A model generated the notes under the pieces. It searched no databases. It was given only the letters and a program-made list of their open reading frames with translations, and was not told the DNA's origin. Below, in pieces: positions 7,038 to 18,256 of a stretch of DNA of 64,000 nt (position 1 is its first letter; each line of letters begins with the position of its first letter). Position numbers and translations under genes: made by a program. This DNA is from Zobellia amurskyensis (lineage in GTDB: Bacteria; Bacteroidota; Bacteroidia; Flavobacteriales; Flavobacteriaceae). Location of the stretch: NCBI RefSeq assembly GCF_009725985.1, contig NZ_RCNR01000012.1:59187-123186 (forward strand), read 5' to 3'.

Positions 7038-8630
7038 ATGAAAAACCTAATCTATTTTTCACTTTTAGCCTTCATAACTTTTAGCTTGTCTTTAGGTTGT
7101 AAAGATGAACAAAGCGAGAAAGTAACTTCTAACCCGGAAGTCTCAGGCTTATATCAAGAAAAACATCGCCCACAATTCCATTTCACTCCGGAAGCCAAAT
7201 GGATGAACGATCCAAACGGAATGTATTACTACAAAGGCAAATACCACCTTTTTTATCAGTTTTATCCGGATAGTACCGTATGGGGACCTATGCATTGGGG
7301 GCATGCAGAGTCTAAAGACATGATCAATTGGGAACATTTGCCCATTGCTTTGTACCCTGATTCATTAGGTCTTATTTTTTCCGGGGGAGCTGTGGTGGAT
7401 TTAAACAACACCTCAGGTTTTGGCACCAAAGAAAACCCTCCTATTGTAGCCACATTTACACATCATAACATGGCGGGGGAAAAAGCCAAAACCAACGATT
7501 TTCAGACACAAAGTATAGCATATAGCCTAGATGAAGGTACAGAATGGACCAAATACGAGCAAAATCCCGTAATCCCGAATACGGAGAAAATCAAGGATTT
7601 TAGAGACCCTAAAGTGGTTTGGCACGAGAAATCACAAAAATGGATACTAGTCTTGGCCGCATATGATAAAGTTAAGCTCTATGCATCGCCAAATCTTATT
7701 GACTGGAATTTCCTTTCCGATTTTGGTATTGAAGGCGATACCCGATTATGGGAATGTCCCGATCTGTTTCCTATAAAAGTTGAAGGTTCTGACGAAGAAA
7801 AGTGGGCGCTGATCGTAAGCATCCAAAAAGATGCACCCAATGGCGGGACCGCTACATCTTACTTTATAGGCGACTTTGACGGCAAAGAATTTAAGAGTGA
7901 TGTCAAAGACCAGAAATGGTTAGATTGGGGTGCGGACAATTATGCCTTTGTAACGTGGAACAACATTCCTGAAAATGATGGCAGAATATTGGGTATTGGT
8001 TGGATGTCCAATTGGCAATACGCCTTAATCGTACCCACGGAAAAATGGAGAAGTGCCATGACGCTTCCGCGGGAGCTACAATTGGTTAAAACAGAGTTGG
8101 ACTACAGTCTTTTGAGCATCCCTGCTCAAGAAACTCAAAGTTTACGAAAGGATTCCGTTTCCTTAGACCCTTTTAAAGTAGAAGGTAAACATGTGCTGGA
8201 AGGCTCGTTCTCCCCATCGCAGTTTGAAATTGTAATGAATATTGACTTAAAGGAAACCACTGCTCAATCCTTCGGTATTGAACTAAAAAATGGGCTTGGA
8301 GAAAACCTGGTAATCACTTTTGATAGAGCCGAAGAGAAACTATATGTAGACCGGACCAACTCCAGTACCAATAAATTTTCCGAAGCTTTTTTCAGTAAAA
8401 AACATTCCGCACCGTTAAGTCTTAAAGACGATATATTGAAAATACAGCTCTTTGTTGATGCATCGTCCTTAGAATTATTTCTTAATGATGGAGAACTGAA
8501 TTTTACGGACATATTCTTTCCAACTGAGAAATTTGACACAGTCTCCTTGTTTGCCAATGACGGAAACTTGAATATTTCCGATACCAACATGTATTCCCTT
8601 AATGGAATTTGGAATATTGAGAAGAAATAG
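7038..8630 (+). CDS. GH32 fructan hydrolase lipoprotein
   Basis: A 530-residue glycoside hydrolase of family GH32 (levanase/inulinase/sucrase type), which cleaves beta-fructofuranosyl bonds. The three catalytic blocks are present: WMNDPNG (nucleophile Asp58), FRDP (Asp190) and ECPDLF (acid/base Glu239). They belong to the five-bladed propeller, and the last 150 residues form the usual beta-sandwich. The N-terminus has a lipoprotein signal ending LSLGC (Cys21), so it is anchored to a membrane, probably on the outer face. No SusCD pair, fructokinase or sugar transporter is next to it, so its substrate could be free levan, inulin or sucrose. The region 8631-8773 after it holds no gene. Confidence 0.9.
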   Translation: MKNLIYFSLLAFITFSLSLGCKDEQSEKVTSNPEVSGLYQEKHRPQFHFTPEAKWMNDPNGMYYYKGKYHLFYQFYPDSTVWGPMHWGHAESKDMINWEHLPIALYPDSLGLIFSGGAVVDLNNTSGFGTKENPPIVATFTHHNMAGEKAKTNDFQTQSIAYSLDEGTEWTKYEQNPVIPNTEKIKDFRDPKVVWHEKSQKWILVLAAYDKVKLYASPNLIDWNFLSDFGIEGDTRLWECPDLFPIKVEGSDEEKWALIVSIQKDAPNGGTATSYFIGDFDGKEFKSDVKDQKWLDWGADNYAFVTWNNIPENDGRILGIGWMSNWQYALIVPTEKWRSAMTLPRELQLVKTELDYSLLSIPAQETQSLRKDSVSLDPFKVEGKHVLEGSFSPSQFEIVMNIDLKETTAQSFGIELKNGLGENLVITFDRAEEKLYVDRTNSSTNKFSEAFFSKKHSAPLSLKDDILKIQLFVDASSLELFLNDGELNFTDIFFPTEKFDTVSLFANDGNLNISDTNMYSLNGIWNIEKK

Positions 8631-8773
8631 ACCGATAACTATGAGGGTTGAGCCTGTTTAAGAATACATAACAAACTCTATTTTAGTGTTGCATCTGGAT
8701 ACAATAACCATAGATTTTGCTACGCTTGTTCTATGAATTGTATTGAACTTTGTGCAAACAAAATTTAGTGAGT

Positions 8774-9535
8774 ATGAAAAAGACTAAAATCGCATTAGTA
8801 ACCGGTGGAAGCCGTGGATTGGGTAAGGATATGGCCATCAATATTTCAAAAAAAGGAATAGATGTTGTCATTACCTATCACACCAACGAACAGGCCGCCA
8901 ATGAGGTCGTTTCCGAAATAGAAAAGAACGGTCAAAAGGCTAAAGCCTTTAAATTGGATACGAGCAATACCAAAGAATTTGGAGCATTTTTCGATCGGTT
9001 ATCCGCTTATCTAACTCAGGAATACGGCAATCCAAATTTCGATTTTCTTATAAATAATGCTGGTACCGGATTATACAATCCTATTGTTGACACGAGTGAA
9101 GAACAGTTTGACGAGCAAATGAATATCCACTTTAAAGGTGTGTATTTCTTAACCCAAAAGGCCTTATCATTTATAAATGACGGAGGACGTATCATTAACA
9201 TATCGTCTGGTTTAACCCGATTTTCATTTCCCGGTGCTTCGGCATATGCGTGTATGAAGGGAGCCGTTGAAGTATTCACTCGCTATCTGGCCAAAGAATT
9301 AGGACCAAGAAAAATTACAGCTAACATTGTTGCCCCGGGTGCCATTGTTACCGATTTTGGTGGCGGTACGAACCGGGATGATAATGAAAAAAGACAAACC
9401 ATTTCCAACATTACGGCCTTGGGTAAAGTTGGAGAACCTGAAGATATTGGCGGAGTTGTTACTTTCCTGTGTACGGAAGATGCCCGTTGGATCAACGGCC
9501 AACGTTTAGAGGTCTCCGGAGGTATGCTGCTCTAA
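8774..9535 (+). CDS. short-chain dehydrogenase/reductase
   Basis: A classic SDR oxidoreductase of 253 residues with the NAD(P)-binding motif TGGSRGLG, NNAG, an active-site serine in NISSG, YACMK (Tyr-x3-Lys) and a terminal GQRLEVSGGM. A frame open from 8750 would add eight residues; I take the ATG at 8774 (MKKTKIALVTGG) because the first strand follows directly. The substrate is unknown; members of this group include 3-oxoacyl-ACP reductases and sugar or steroid dehydrogenases. The AraC-type regulator starts six bases after its stop, so the two are probably one unit and the regulator may control the dehydrogenase. Confidence 0.8.
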   Translation: MKKTKIALVTGGSRGLGKDMAINISKKGIDVVITYHTNEQAANEVVSEIEKNGQKAKAFKLDTSNTKEFGAFFDRLSAYLTQEYGNPNFDFLINNAGTGLYNPIVDTSEEQFDEQMNIHFKGVYFLTQKALSFINDGGRIINISSGLTRFSFPGASAYACMKGAVEVFTRYLAKELGPRKITANIVAPGAIVTDFGGGTNRDDNEKRQTISNITALGKVGEPEDIGGVVTFLCTEDARWINGQRLEVSGGMLL

Positions 9536-9540
9536 TACAT

Positions 9541-10464
9541 ATGTTACCTATGAAAACTAGAGTTCGGAGAATAGAAACTATTAGTGAATTTCATAAAATA
9601 AGAGGGCTGTCTAACCCTCATCACCCTTTGGTTAGTTTAATTGATTACGGTCTAACCAAAATTCTTCCAGAACATATTGGAGAGCAATGGCTCTTTAATT
9701 TCTATTCCATAGGTATAAAAAGAAATGTAGGTCCGTTGCGATACGGACAAAAAGAATATGATTTTGATAATGGTATACTATCCTTTATTGCGCCAGGGCA
9801 GTTATTACGTGTGGAACCCAACAACAAGAAAAATTTAAATCCATCCGGATGGCTACTCCTTATACATCAAGATTATATCTGGAATACATCTCTCGCAAAA
9901 ACTATAAAACAATATGATTTTTTCGACTATGCGATAAACGAGGCGCTTTTTATGTCCGAAAAAGAGGAAAGCCTATTGGAAGGTATTATGCAAAACATTA
10001 AGCGGGAGATTGAGGACAACATCGATAATTTCAGTCAAAATATTATCATAGCGCAAATTGAACTGTTACTCAGCTATTCGGAAAGGTTCTACCAACGCCA
10101 GTTTATCACCCGAAAAAAAAACAATCATGAAATTTTAGTCCGATTGGAAGAAGTACTAAACCACTATATTAACGATAACACACCAGGCGAAAAGGGCCTA
10201 CCTACGGTTCAAAACGTAGCCTCTGAATTACATTTGTCCCCCAATTACCTTAGCGGATTGCTTAAAAACCTGACAGGGTTAAATACACAACAACATATTC
10301 ATGAAAAGCTGATTGCAAAGGCCAAAGAAAAACTATCCACAACAGACTTATCCGTGAGTGAAATAGCCTATGAACTTGGGTTTGAGCATTCGCAATCGTT
10401 TAGCAAACTGTTCAAGTCCAAGACAAATCTTTCACCTTCAAAATTTAGGGTTTCATTTAATTGA
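9541..10464 (+). CDS. AraC-family transcription regulator
   Basis: A 307-residue regulator. The N-terminal two thirds look like a cupin-type ligand domain (FDNGILSFIAPGQLLRVEP, then the GWLLLIHQDYIW strand) as found in AraC regulators of Bacteroidota. The last 90 residues carry two helix-turn-helix units: VQNVASELHLSPNYLSGLLK and VSEIAYELGFEHSQSFSKLFK, followed by TNLSPSKFR. The start is taken at the ATG at 9541; another ATG lies at 9550. A frame extending upstream to 9469 only overlaps the SDR gene and is rejected. It probably senses a small compound related to the SDR encoded directly upstream. Confidence 0.85.
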   Translation: MLPMKTRVRRIETISEFHKIRGLSNPHHPLVSLIDYGLTKILPEHIGEQWLFNFYSIGIKRNVGPLRYGQKEYDFDNGILSFIAPGQLLRVEPNNKKNLNPSGWLLLIHQDYIWNTSLAKTIKQYDFFDYAINEALFMSEKEESLLEGIMQNIKREIEDNIDNFSQNIIIAQIELLLSYSERFYQRQFITRKKNNHEILVRLEEVLNHYINDNTPGEKGLPTVQNVASELHLSPNYLSGLLKNLTGLNTQQHIHEKLIAKAKEKLSTTDLSVSEIAYELGFEHSQSFSKLFKSKTNLSPSKFRVSFN

Positions 10465-10489
10465 TATAAATATTATTGTTCTTAGTTCG

Positions 10490-10497
10490 TAAATTTG
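10490..10497 (+). promoter_or_regulatory. -7 box upstream of the Crp-family gene
   Basis: TAAATTTG is an exact match to the Bacteroidota TAnnTTTG -7 box, 46 bases before the ATG at 10544. No TTG sits at the ideal distance upstream; the nearest are 11 and 26 bases away. The assignment rests on the -7 box alone. Confidence 0.35.
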
Positions 10498-10543
10498 TAT
10501 TAAGAATTATCTCTATTCACTATGCTTGCCAAAAGGCTTCTCA

Positions 10544-11107
10544 ATGACAATTGACCAAATAATCAACAAGATTTACCCGCTGTCCGAAGCTTCTAGAGAA
10601 TCCCTCAAAAAGCATATTACGGAAGTAACATATCCCAAAGGGCACATACTCTTAAAAGCCAAAAAAATTGAAACCAGTATTTATTTTATTAAAAAAGGAA
10701 TTGTCAGGGCATTTTCCAATTTGGCGGACAATGAGGTAACTTTTTGGTTTGGAAAAGAAGGTGATACCGTAATAAGCATGAAAAGCTATGTTGCCCGTAA
10801 AAAAGGCTACGAAGACATAGAACTTTTAGAAAATTGCGAACTCTACGAATTGAAAACCCAAGATTTACAGAAGCTCTTTAATGAAGATATCCAGATTGCA
10901 AACTGGGGCCGGAAATTTGCGGAACAGGAACTTATAAAAACAGAAGAGCGACTTATATTTCTTCAATTTAAAAACGCTTCGGAACGGTATGCATCACTCT
11001 TAAAAAATTCTCCTGACTTAGTTAAACGGGTGCAATTAAGACATATATCTTCCTATTTAGGAATCACGCAAGTCAGTCTAAGCAGAATACGCGCTGAAAT
11101 TAAATAA
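10544..11107 (+). CDS. Crp/Fnr-family regulator
   Basis: A 187-residue cyclic-nucleotide-binding-like regulator. Residues 20-110 show the cNMP-type beta-roll (PKGHILLKAKK, SIYFIKKGIVRAF, GDTVISMKSY), and the C-terminus has a short helix-turn-helix (LRHISSYLGITQVSLSRIRAEI). This is the form common in Bacteroidota, where the residues that bind cAMP in E. coli Crp are not kept, so the ligand is unknown. A TTG start at 10526 is possible but the ATG at 10544 is preferred because the first helix begins there. The Gdx-type exporter gene follows at 69 bases and could be a target. Confidence 0.8.
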   Translation: MTIDQIINKIYPLSEASRESLKKHITEVTYPKGHILLKAKKIETSIYFIKKGIVRAFSNLADNEVTFWFGKEGDTVISMKSYVARKKGYEDIELLENCELYELKTQDLQKLFNEDIQIANWGRKFAEQELIKTEERLIFLQFKNASERYASLLKNSPDLVKRVQLRHISSYLGITQVSLSRIRAEIK

Positions 11108-11175
11108 GAGGTCATTTTTTATCATTTGTAAAACGATTCCTCAATGCAATCCCCGACTTTTACATAAAAAAAGAA

Positions 11176-11502
11176 ATGAACTGGATTCTCTTAGTTATTG
11201 CGGGACTTTTTGAAGTAGCTTTTGCTTTCTGTTTAGGAAAGGCCAAAGAATCTTCCGGTAATGAAATGTATCTTTGGTATACGGGTTTCTTAATTACCCT
11301 AATAGTTAGCATGGGGCTACTGATTAAAGTCACCCAACATTTACCTATTGGAACGGCATATGCCGTTTGGACGGGTATTGGAGCGGTGGGCACCGTGTTG
11401 TTAGGCATTTTGGTCTTTAAGGAACCGGCCTCCTTACTACGCATATTTTTCCTCACTACTTTAATCGGTTCTATTATTGGCCTAAAAGTGGTTTCTCACT
11501 AA
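11176..11502 (+). CDS. SMR-family exporter, Gdx/SugE type
   Basis: A 108-residue integral membrane protein with four predicted transmembrane helices, the size of small multidrug resistance proteins. The signature TAYAVWTGIGAVGTVLLGI in helix 3 and the LFEVAFAF segment with the essential Glu in helix 1 match the Gdx/SugE branch (guanidinium exporters) better than EmrE. Such proteins work as antiparallel dimers and exchange the cation for protons. Members of this branch are often controlled by guanidine riboswitches; I do not see one in the 68 bases before this gene. It is preceded by the Crp-type regulator. Confidence 0.85.
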   Translation: MNWILLVIAGLFEVAFAFCLGKAKESSGNEMYLWYTGFLITLIVSMGLLIKVTQHLPIGTAYAVWTGIGAVGTVLLGILVFKEPASLLRIFFLTTLIGSIIGLKVVSH

Positions 11503-11568
11503 TGAATGAGAAAGGTTAGCTTGCTATTTAAAAATTGATTTTATCTATTTTTACTCTTTAGCATTATT

Positions 11569-12441
11569 ATGCAAGAAAACAAAACTGTAGAAACCCATAT
11601 AGTTCCACCACTTTCTATTCCAATCCGGCTTCAGGAGTACGGTGTGGGTGTTTTCAGTTCCGTTCCTACTAAGTCCGCCCTAAAGAAAGTCCTGAAAAAA
11701 AAGTTCATCACTGTAAATGGTGCAATGGCCTCCACAGGAACGTACATTAATGGTGGTGAGACCATTACACTAATTGTTCCGACAGAAATTACCGCTAATA
11801 AAAAACTGATTTTTGAATTAAGAGTCATTTATGAGGACGAGCATCTTGCCCTAATTCACAAACCTGGGGGCATTCTGGTAAGTGGCAACGGCTTTAAGAC
11901 AATTGCCCATGCTTTGCCTCAAAACTTGCAACCTAGTACGTTGCCAAATACTACTAAACCGCAACCCGTACACCGACTGGACTATGCCACAACGGGCGTG
12001 TTATTAACAGGAAAAACAGGGAGCGCTATTCGTAAGCTCAATCAACTTTTTGAGGATAAAAAAGTTCAAAAAGTATACTATGCGGTAACTATTGGAGAAA
12101 TGCCTCCATACGGAAAAATCACCTCTCCTATAGACGATAAAAATGCCGAGAGTCATTTTGAGGTTGTCCAGTCCGTTGCTTCCGAAAAATACGGAACTCT
12201 CAATCTGGCAAAACTCGACCCGAAAACTGGAAGACGCCATCAGCTACGAAAACATCTAGCTTCCATAAGCAACCCTATTCTTGGGGATCAAACCTATGGT
12301 AGAGAAGGTTTTATTTTGAAGGGAAAAGGACTTTACCTTCATGCGTATTCCCTAGAATTCATCCACCCTTTTACAGCAGAGAAAATCAGTATAACAGATG
12401 ATTTACCAAAACGGTTTACCAAAATATTCGGTATGCTTTAA
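11569..12441 (+). CDS. RluA-family pseudouridine synthase
   Basis: A 290-residue RNA-modifying enzyme that turns uridine into pseudouridine. The catalytic motif HRLDYATTGVLL carries the conserved aspartate of the RluA/RsuA superfamily, and GRRHQLRKHLASI is the second typical motif. The N-terminal 70 residues form an S4-like RNA-binding region (LKKVLKKKFITVNG). The target, rRNA or tRNA, cannot be read from the sequence; the family includes RluA, RluC, RluD and TruC types. The gene is convergent with thiH, with only 17 bases between the two stops. Confidence 0.82.
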   Translation: MQENKTVETHIVPPLSIPIRLQEYGVGVFSSVPTKSALKKVLKKKFITVNGAMASTGTYINGGETITLIVPTEITANKKLIFELRVIYEDEHLALIHKPGGILVSGNGFKTIAHALPQNLQPSTLPNTTKPQPVHRLDYATTGVLLTGKTGSAIRKLNQLFEDKKVQKVYYAVTIGEMPPYGKITSPIDDKNAESHFEVVQSVASEKYGTLNLAKLDPKTGRRHQLRKHLASISNPILGDQTYGREGFILKGKGLYLHAYSLEFIHPFTAEKISITDDLPKRFTKIFGML

Positions 12442-12458
12442 ATCTGTTTTAACAGGAA

Positions 12459-13565
12459 TCAAGCAAAAATCTCCCAATCTTTAAAAACAGGCTCATAGCC
12501 TTGTTTCTTTATCATTTCCCGGATTTCCGCAGTAGAGCGTTCATCCGAAATTTCAAATTGTTCCAAAGATTCCGGTTCTGCGGTATAACCTCCCGGATTA
12601 GTTTTGGACTCCGCACTGATGGATGTTATCCCCAATTTTATGATGTTGTTACGGAATGTTTCACTTTCCCGTGTAGACATGGATAGCTCCACATCTTCAT
12701 CTAGCAATCGGTAGGCACAAATTAACTGAACCAAATCTGCATCCGTCATTTCAACTTTGGGTTGCACATCGCCTTGATGTGGTCTCAACCTTGGAAATGA
12801 AATACTGTACTTCGTTTTCCAATAGGTCTTTTGCAAGTATCTTAAATGCAAAGCCGTATAAAAACTATCTACACGCCAGTCTTCCAAGCCAAACAGAGCG
12901 CCCAAGCCTATTTTATGAATACCGGCCTTGCCTAATCGGTCCGGGGTGTCCAAACGGTAATTGAAATTCGATTTTTTCCCTTTTGGGTGATGCACCTTGT
13001 AAGTAGCCTCATGATACGTTTCTTGATATACCAGAACGGCATACAGTCCAGCCTCCATCAATTCCTCATACTCCTCTTGATCCATAGGTTGGACCTCCAT
13101 ACTGATATTGGAGAAATGTTCTTTTATCAACTCAATGGCATGTTTGATATATGCCACCCCAACTTTTCTATTGGCTTCACCTGTTACCAATAAAATATGA
13201 TCATAACCCAATTTCTTTATATGCGCAACCTCTTTTAAAATCTCCGCATCGCTCAAGGTTTTACGAGGAATTTTATTGGTCATACTAAACCCACAATACG
13301 TACAAATGTTCTGGCATTCGTTGGACAAATACATGGGCAGATACATCTGGATGGTATTACCAAAACGCTTCTTGGTCAACTCATGACTCCGTTGTGCCAT
13401 TTCTTCAAGGAAAGGCTTGGCAGCCGGGGAAATCAGTATTTTAAAATCATCTAGCGAAACTTTATCTTTCTTTAGAACTGCTGCTACTTCTGCCTCGGTA
13501 ACAGCATAAATTTCTTGCTCAAGCGTATTCCAATCATGTGCATCAAATATTTTTCTAAAGGACAT
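12459..13565 (-). CDS. thiH: ThiH, 2-iminoacetate synthase
   Basis: A radical-SAM enzyme of 368 residues that cleaves tyrosine to 2-iminoacetate (dehydroglycine) for thiazole formation. The 4Fe-4S motif CQNICTYCGF (Cys-x3-Cys-x2-Cys) lies near residue 108, and the family segments ECQNIC, LLVTGEA and GLEDWR are visible. It is the last gene of the thiamine operon, 10 bases after thiG. The presence of ThiH instead of the glycine oxidase ThiO fits an organism that makes the thiazole by the tyrosine route. Its product feeds ThiG together with the sulfur carried by ThiS. Confidence 0.95.
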   Translation of the reverse strand: MSFRKIFDAHDWNTLEQEIYAVTEAEVAAVLKKDKVSLDDFKILISPAAKPFLEEMAQRSHELTKKRFGNTIQMYLPMYLSNECQNICTYCGFSMTNKIPRKTLSDAEILKEVAHIKKLGYDHILLVTGEANRKVGVAYIKHAIELIKEHFSNISMEVQPMDQEEYEELMEAGLYAVLVYQETYHEATYKVHHPKGKKSNFNYRLDTPDRLGKAGIHKIGLGALFGLEDWRVDSFYTALHLRYLQKTYWKTKYSISFPRLRPHQGDVQPKVEMTDADLVQLICAYRLLDEDVELSMSTRESETFRNNIIKLGITSISAESKTNPGGYTAEPESLEQFEISDERSTAEIREMIKKQGYEPVFKDWEIFA

Positions 13566-13575
13566 AAAATCTGTT

Positions 13576-14346
13576 TTAATTCAAAAATGAGGTAAGTGGA
13601 CTACTAGCTTCAGCTACTTCTTTCATAGGAGCTAATTTTGCTCTGTAGGCCATCCGACCCGCTTCCACAGCCATTTTAAAGGCAATTGCCATATCAACCG
13701 GACTTTGAGAAACTGCTATGGCCGTATTCACCAATACAGCATCGGCCCCAAGTTCCATGGCATATGCCGCATGAGATGGTGCTCCAATACCTGCATCTAC
13801 AATTACCGGAACATTGCTTTGTTCGATTATTATCTTAAGAAAATCATCTGTTTTAATTCCTTTGTTACTGCCAATAGGCGCTCCCAAAGGCATTACACAT
13901 TGTACACCAACCTCTTCCAATCGCTTGCACAAAACAGGGTCGGCATGGATATAGGGCATCACTACAAAGCCCAATTTCACTAATTCTTCGGCCGCTTTTA
14001 AAGTTTCTATAGGGTCTGGCAAAAGATACCTTGGGTCTGGGTGAATTTCCAACTTCATCCAATTGGTTTCCAAAGCCTCACGTGCCAATTGTGCCGCAAA
14101 AACGGCTTCTTTGGCCGTCCTTACCCCCGAAGTATTTGGTAATAGGTTGATATGTTCAGCATTCAAGCTCTTGAGCATATCATCTGATTTGTTCTCTACC
14201 TCTACCCTTTTGAGCGCAACGGTAACCAGTTCACTTTCCGAAGCCAGTACAGCTTCCCTCATTTTTTCCGAACTAGAGAATTTTCCTGTACCCGTAAACA
14301 ATCTCGAGGAAAAAGTTTTATCCGCTATGTGAAGTGCGTCTGTCAT
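13576..14346 (-). CDS. thiG: ThiG, thiazole synthase
   Basis: A 256-residue TIM-barrel enzyme that joins 1-deoxy-D-xylulose 5-phosphate, dehydroglycine and the thiocarboxylate of ThiS into the thiazole phosphate. The conserved lysine that forms the Schiff base lies in VTVALKRVE, and the phosphate-binding ends [13 protein letters not shown] and [12 protein letters not shown] are typical. The start at 14346 is chosen because it follows the thiE stop by two bases; a frame reaching 14373 would overlap thiE and add nine residues with no match. thiH follows 10 bases downstream. Confidence 0.95.
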   Translation of the reverse strand: MTDALHIADKTFSSRLFTGTGKFSSSEKMREAVLASESELVTVALKRVEVENKSDDMLKSLNAEHINLLPNTSGVRTAKEAVFAAQLAREALETNWMKLEIHPDPRYLLPDPIETLKAAEELVKLGFVVMPYIHADPVLCKRLEEVGVQCVMPLGAPIGSNKGIKTDDFLKIIIEQSNVPVIVDAGIGAPSHAAYAMELGADAVLVNTAIAVSQSPVDMAIAFKMAVEAGRMAYRAKLAPMKEVAEASSPLTSFLN

Positions 14347-14348
14347 AT

Positions 14349-15002
14349 TTAAAAATTTGTTTCCCTGTTCCAAAGTTGTTCATTGGTTGAGGATGCTTTC
14401 AAAAGTTTATGAAAAGCGTTTATCTTATTAAAGTCCTTCGTTATTTCACCCGAAGCCGCTATACCGTACACACCGGTTTTTAAAACCTTCGGAACATCTT
14501 CTATTGTAATTCCGCCAATGGCGATAATGGGCATATCTGATTTTAACTCCTCCACAATACTTTGATAGCCAATAAGTGGAATAATTGGACTCAAATTTTC
14601 TTTTGTAGTCGTAAACCGAAAAGGGCCTAAACCAATATAGTTTACTCCTTTTTTGACTAAAGCCAAGCAGTCATCCAACGTATTTGCCGTACCTCCAATG
14701 ATATAATAATCGCCCAAAAATTTGCGGGCAACTGCTGGGTCGGCATCAGTTTTACCCAAGTGCACACCATCTGCCTTTACGTCTTTGGCAATTTGATAAT
14801 GGTCATTAATAATTAACCGCGTCTGAAAATGTGCAGTAATTTCCCTTGCCTTTTCGGCAGTCTTTAATACTACACTTTTCTTTACATTTTTTAAACGTAA
14901 TTGTACCAATTCAGCTCCTGAAGTACAGGCTTTCTGAATGTTTTCTAAATGCTCTTCAGGTGTTTTTCCTTGAGAGATATAATGTAGTTTTGGTATAATC
15001 AT
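14349..15002 (-). CDS. thiE: ThiE, thiamine phosphate synthase
   Basis: A 217-residue TIM-barrel protein that couples the pyrimidine pyrophosphate and thiazole phosphate to thiamine phosphate. Visible motifs are [53 protein letters not shown] and IAIGGIT, which together form the substrate and pyrophosphate site of ThiE. Its ATG overlaps the end of the preceding TenI/ThiE-like gene by four bases, showing coupled translation. Between the two ThiE-like proteins of this operon, this one keeps the complete set of family motifs and is the likely synthase. Confidence 0.92.
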   Translation of the reverse strand: MIIPKLHYISQGKTPEEHLENIQKACTSGAELVQLRLKNVKKSVVLKTAEKAREITAHFQTRLIINDHYQIAKDVKADGVHLGKTDADPAVARKFLGDYYIIGGTANTLDDCLALVKKGVNYIGLGPFRFTTTKENLSPIIPLIGYQSIVEELKSDMPIIAIGGITIEDVPKVLKTGVYGIAASGEITKDFNKINAFHKLLKASSTNEQLWNRETNF

Positions 15003-15598
15003 AATCTTGTGTTTCTATAAAATTCTTGCATCGCCTTAAAATCTTCAATAGGCGTTTTACTGTTCCAGATGCCTCCTAAAACCCCAACACCTTGAAATCC
15101 TAATTTTTGAATTTCAGACAAGTTGTTTTTGGTTACACCACCCATACCAATTATTCTTTTATCAATATGGTTTACATTAAACCCCCTACCCTCATATCCT
15201 ATCTTTGAAATGGATGAAAATACCGGACTTAACAAATGGTAATCAAATTCAAAATCGCAAGCTTCTAACTCCTCTGGTTCATGAAAAGAAGAGCTAATGG
15301 TTTTTCCATACATACTAAGGTTTAAAAAATACTGACCTGGATTGTCAATATTATCCCGCCTTTTCTGTTCTTGAAAATGAATACCTTTTAAATTAAAGGT
15401 GTTTACCAGCTCATGATGATGGTGCACCACTATCTTATTATGATACTTTTCTTCTATTAAATCTAAATAATCGCAATATTGTTGGTAATCTTTATTAGGT
15501 TTCCTCAAATGATAATATTCCAACCCTTCCTCAAACAGGCGATTAAGTATGTCTATCTCATTTGATACATCTTCTTCCGGTGCTATTAATACAATCAT
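14999..15598 (-). CDS. TenI/ThiE-like protein
   Basis: A 199-residue member of the thiamine phosphate synthase/TenI family. It keeps the barrel pattern (YYHLRKP, KIVVHHHHEL, KGIHFQE, YHLLSPVFSSISK, GMGGVT, GVGVLGGIW) but lacks several ThiE residues such as the QLR and LGKTD signatures. TenI-like proteins are thiazole tautomerases in some bacteria; in Bacteroidota such a second copy is common in thi operons and its exact role is not settled. The upstream spacer to thiC (15599-15749, 151 bases) has no gene and no clear hairpin terminator. Confidence 0.8.
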   Translation of the reverse strand: MIVLIAPEEDVSNEIDILNRLFEEGLEYYHLRKPNKDYQQYCDYLDLIEEKYHNKIVVHHHHELVNTFNLKGIHFQEQKRRDNIDNPGQYFLNLSMYGKTISSSFHEPEELEACDFEFDYHLLSPVFSSISKIGYEGRGFNVNHIDKRIIGMGGVTKNNLSEIQKLGFQGVGVLGGIWNSKTPIEDFKAMQEFYRNTRL

Positions 15599-15749
15599 AC
15601 TTTAAATCTATTTTTCAATATTTCGCCCTGACTCTAGTAACATCTTTTTTAGTTACATTTTGTAAAGCTATAAAAGATAAAGTGTAAAGCAGGTTCCCGC
15701 CTCCTGATTGTAAAAAATGATAGAAGTAAGATTATCTAACAACTCTAAA

Positions 15750-17651
<1,902 letters not shown>

Positions 17652-17710
17652 TTATTTATAGTTTTCTAAATTCAATTGATTTTTCGCTTTGCGCTAAAAC
17701 TGTATTTCAA

Positions 17711-17914
17711 TTATCCGCCTTGAGCGGCCTGAATGACCAATACTTGATCTTGGTCTTTCAACTCTTGAGTTTGCCAGTTATGCTTTGAAACAACTTGTTC
17801 GTTTATCGCTACGGCCACACCATTTACAGAAGAATCAATTTGTTTTAAAAATTGATAAATGGTGGTATTAGAGTTGACCTCTAAACGCTTTTGGTTCATG
17901 TGAATAGTTATCAT
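17711..17914 (-). CDS. thiS: ThiS, sulfur carrier protein
   Basis: A 67-residue ubiquitin-fold protein that ends in Gly-Gly, the site where a thiocarboxylate is formed and then given to ThiG. The pattern MITIHMNQKRLEV, a short helix, VAVAINEQVVSKHNW and VLVIQAAQGG is typical of ThiS. No ThiF adenylating enzyme is encoded in the window, so activation must come from a gene elsewhere. It is the first gene of the operon and follows the riboswitch. Confidence 0.93.
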   Translation of the reverse strand: MITIHMNQKRLEVNSNTTIYQFLKQIDSSVNGVAVAINEQVVSKHNWQTQELKDQDQVLVIQAAQGG

Positions 17915-17963
17915 ACAGTATAGATTTTATGCTGTAAGAATAGAAGTTTAGAAAATATCTTTG

Positions 17964-17995
17964 AAAAGAAAACACTCCTAAGGAAAACGCGGAGT
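17964..17995 (-). terminator. hairpin in the leader between riboswitch and thiS
   Basis: Read on the minus strand, ACTCC (17995-17991), a 12-base loop and GGAGT (17978-17974) are followed by GTTTTCTTTT. The weak stem plus T-run could act as the riboswitch-controlled terminator. A second small hairpin, AACACC/GGTGTT at 18034-18015, lies between it and the aptamer and might be the competing structure. Confidence 0.35.
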
Positions 17996-18042
17996 ATTTT
18001 AATGAAAAGGCTGTAAACACCCATTGCGAGGTGTTATTCAAC

Positions 18043-18115
18043 TTTTCCCTTCGGCGGTACTAACCGCATCAGGTTCAAAGGGTATGTCTCAGTTCCATAT
18101 TTTGGGAACACCCCT
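18043..18115 (-). ncRNA. TPP riboswitch aptamer (THI element)
   Basis: On the minus strand the leader reads GGGGTGTTCCC, then CTGAGA, ATACCCTTTGAACCTGA, GCGGTTAGTACCGCC and GAAGGGAAAA in the order and spacing of the thiamine-pyrophosphate aptamer. The invariant CUGAGA and CCUUUGAACCUGAU cores are present. It precedes thiS by about 130 bases and should shut off the six-gene thi operon when thiamine pyrophosphate is plentiful. Confidence 0.95.
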
Positions 18116-18128
18116 AAAGCTTACATGA

Positions 18129-18136
18129 CAAATGTA
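18129..18136 (-). promoter_or_regulatory. -7 box of the thi operon
   Basis: On the minus strand TACATTTG (18136-18129) matches the Bacteroidota TAnnTTTG box exactly and lies 14 bases upstream of the riboswitch, so transcription would begin almost at the aptamer. No TTG is seen at the usual -33 distance. Confidence 0.5.
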
Positions 18137-18189
18137 TAGAATGAAGGTTAAAAAAAAGAATTTTAATTACTATAAATTTAAGTTGGAAT

Positions 18190-18226
18190 AAAAAAAGGGA
18201 AGGAGCATTGCTCCTTCCCTTTTTTA
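18190..18226. terminator. strong terminator after the OmpA/PD40 gene
   Basis: GGGAAGGAGC (18197-18206) pairs perfectly with GCTCCTTCCC (18210-18219) around a three-base loop, flanked by A6 and T6 runs. It ends transcripts of the minus-strand pair 21145-18257 and isolates the thi promoter from them. Confidence 0.9.
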
Positions 18227-18256
18227 CTAGGTAATCGTTTATTGGTTCGTCCAGGC

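Noticed and set aside
11102..11175. Guanidine riboswitch before the Gdx-type exporter
   Set aside because: The 68-base spacer is too short and lacks the conserved ACGR-type motifs.
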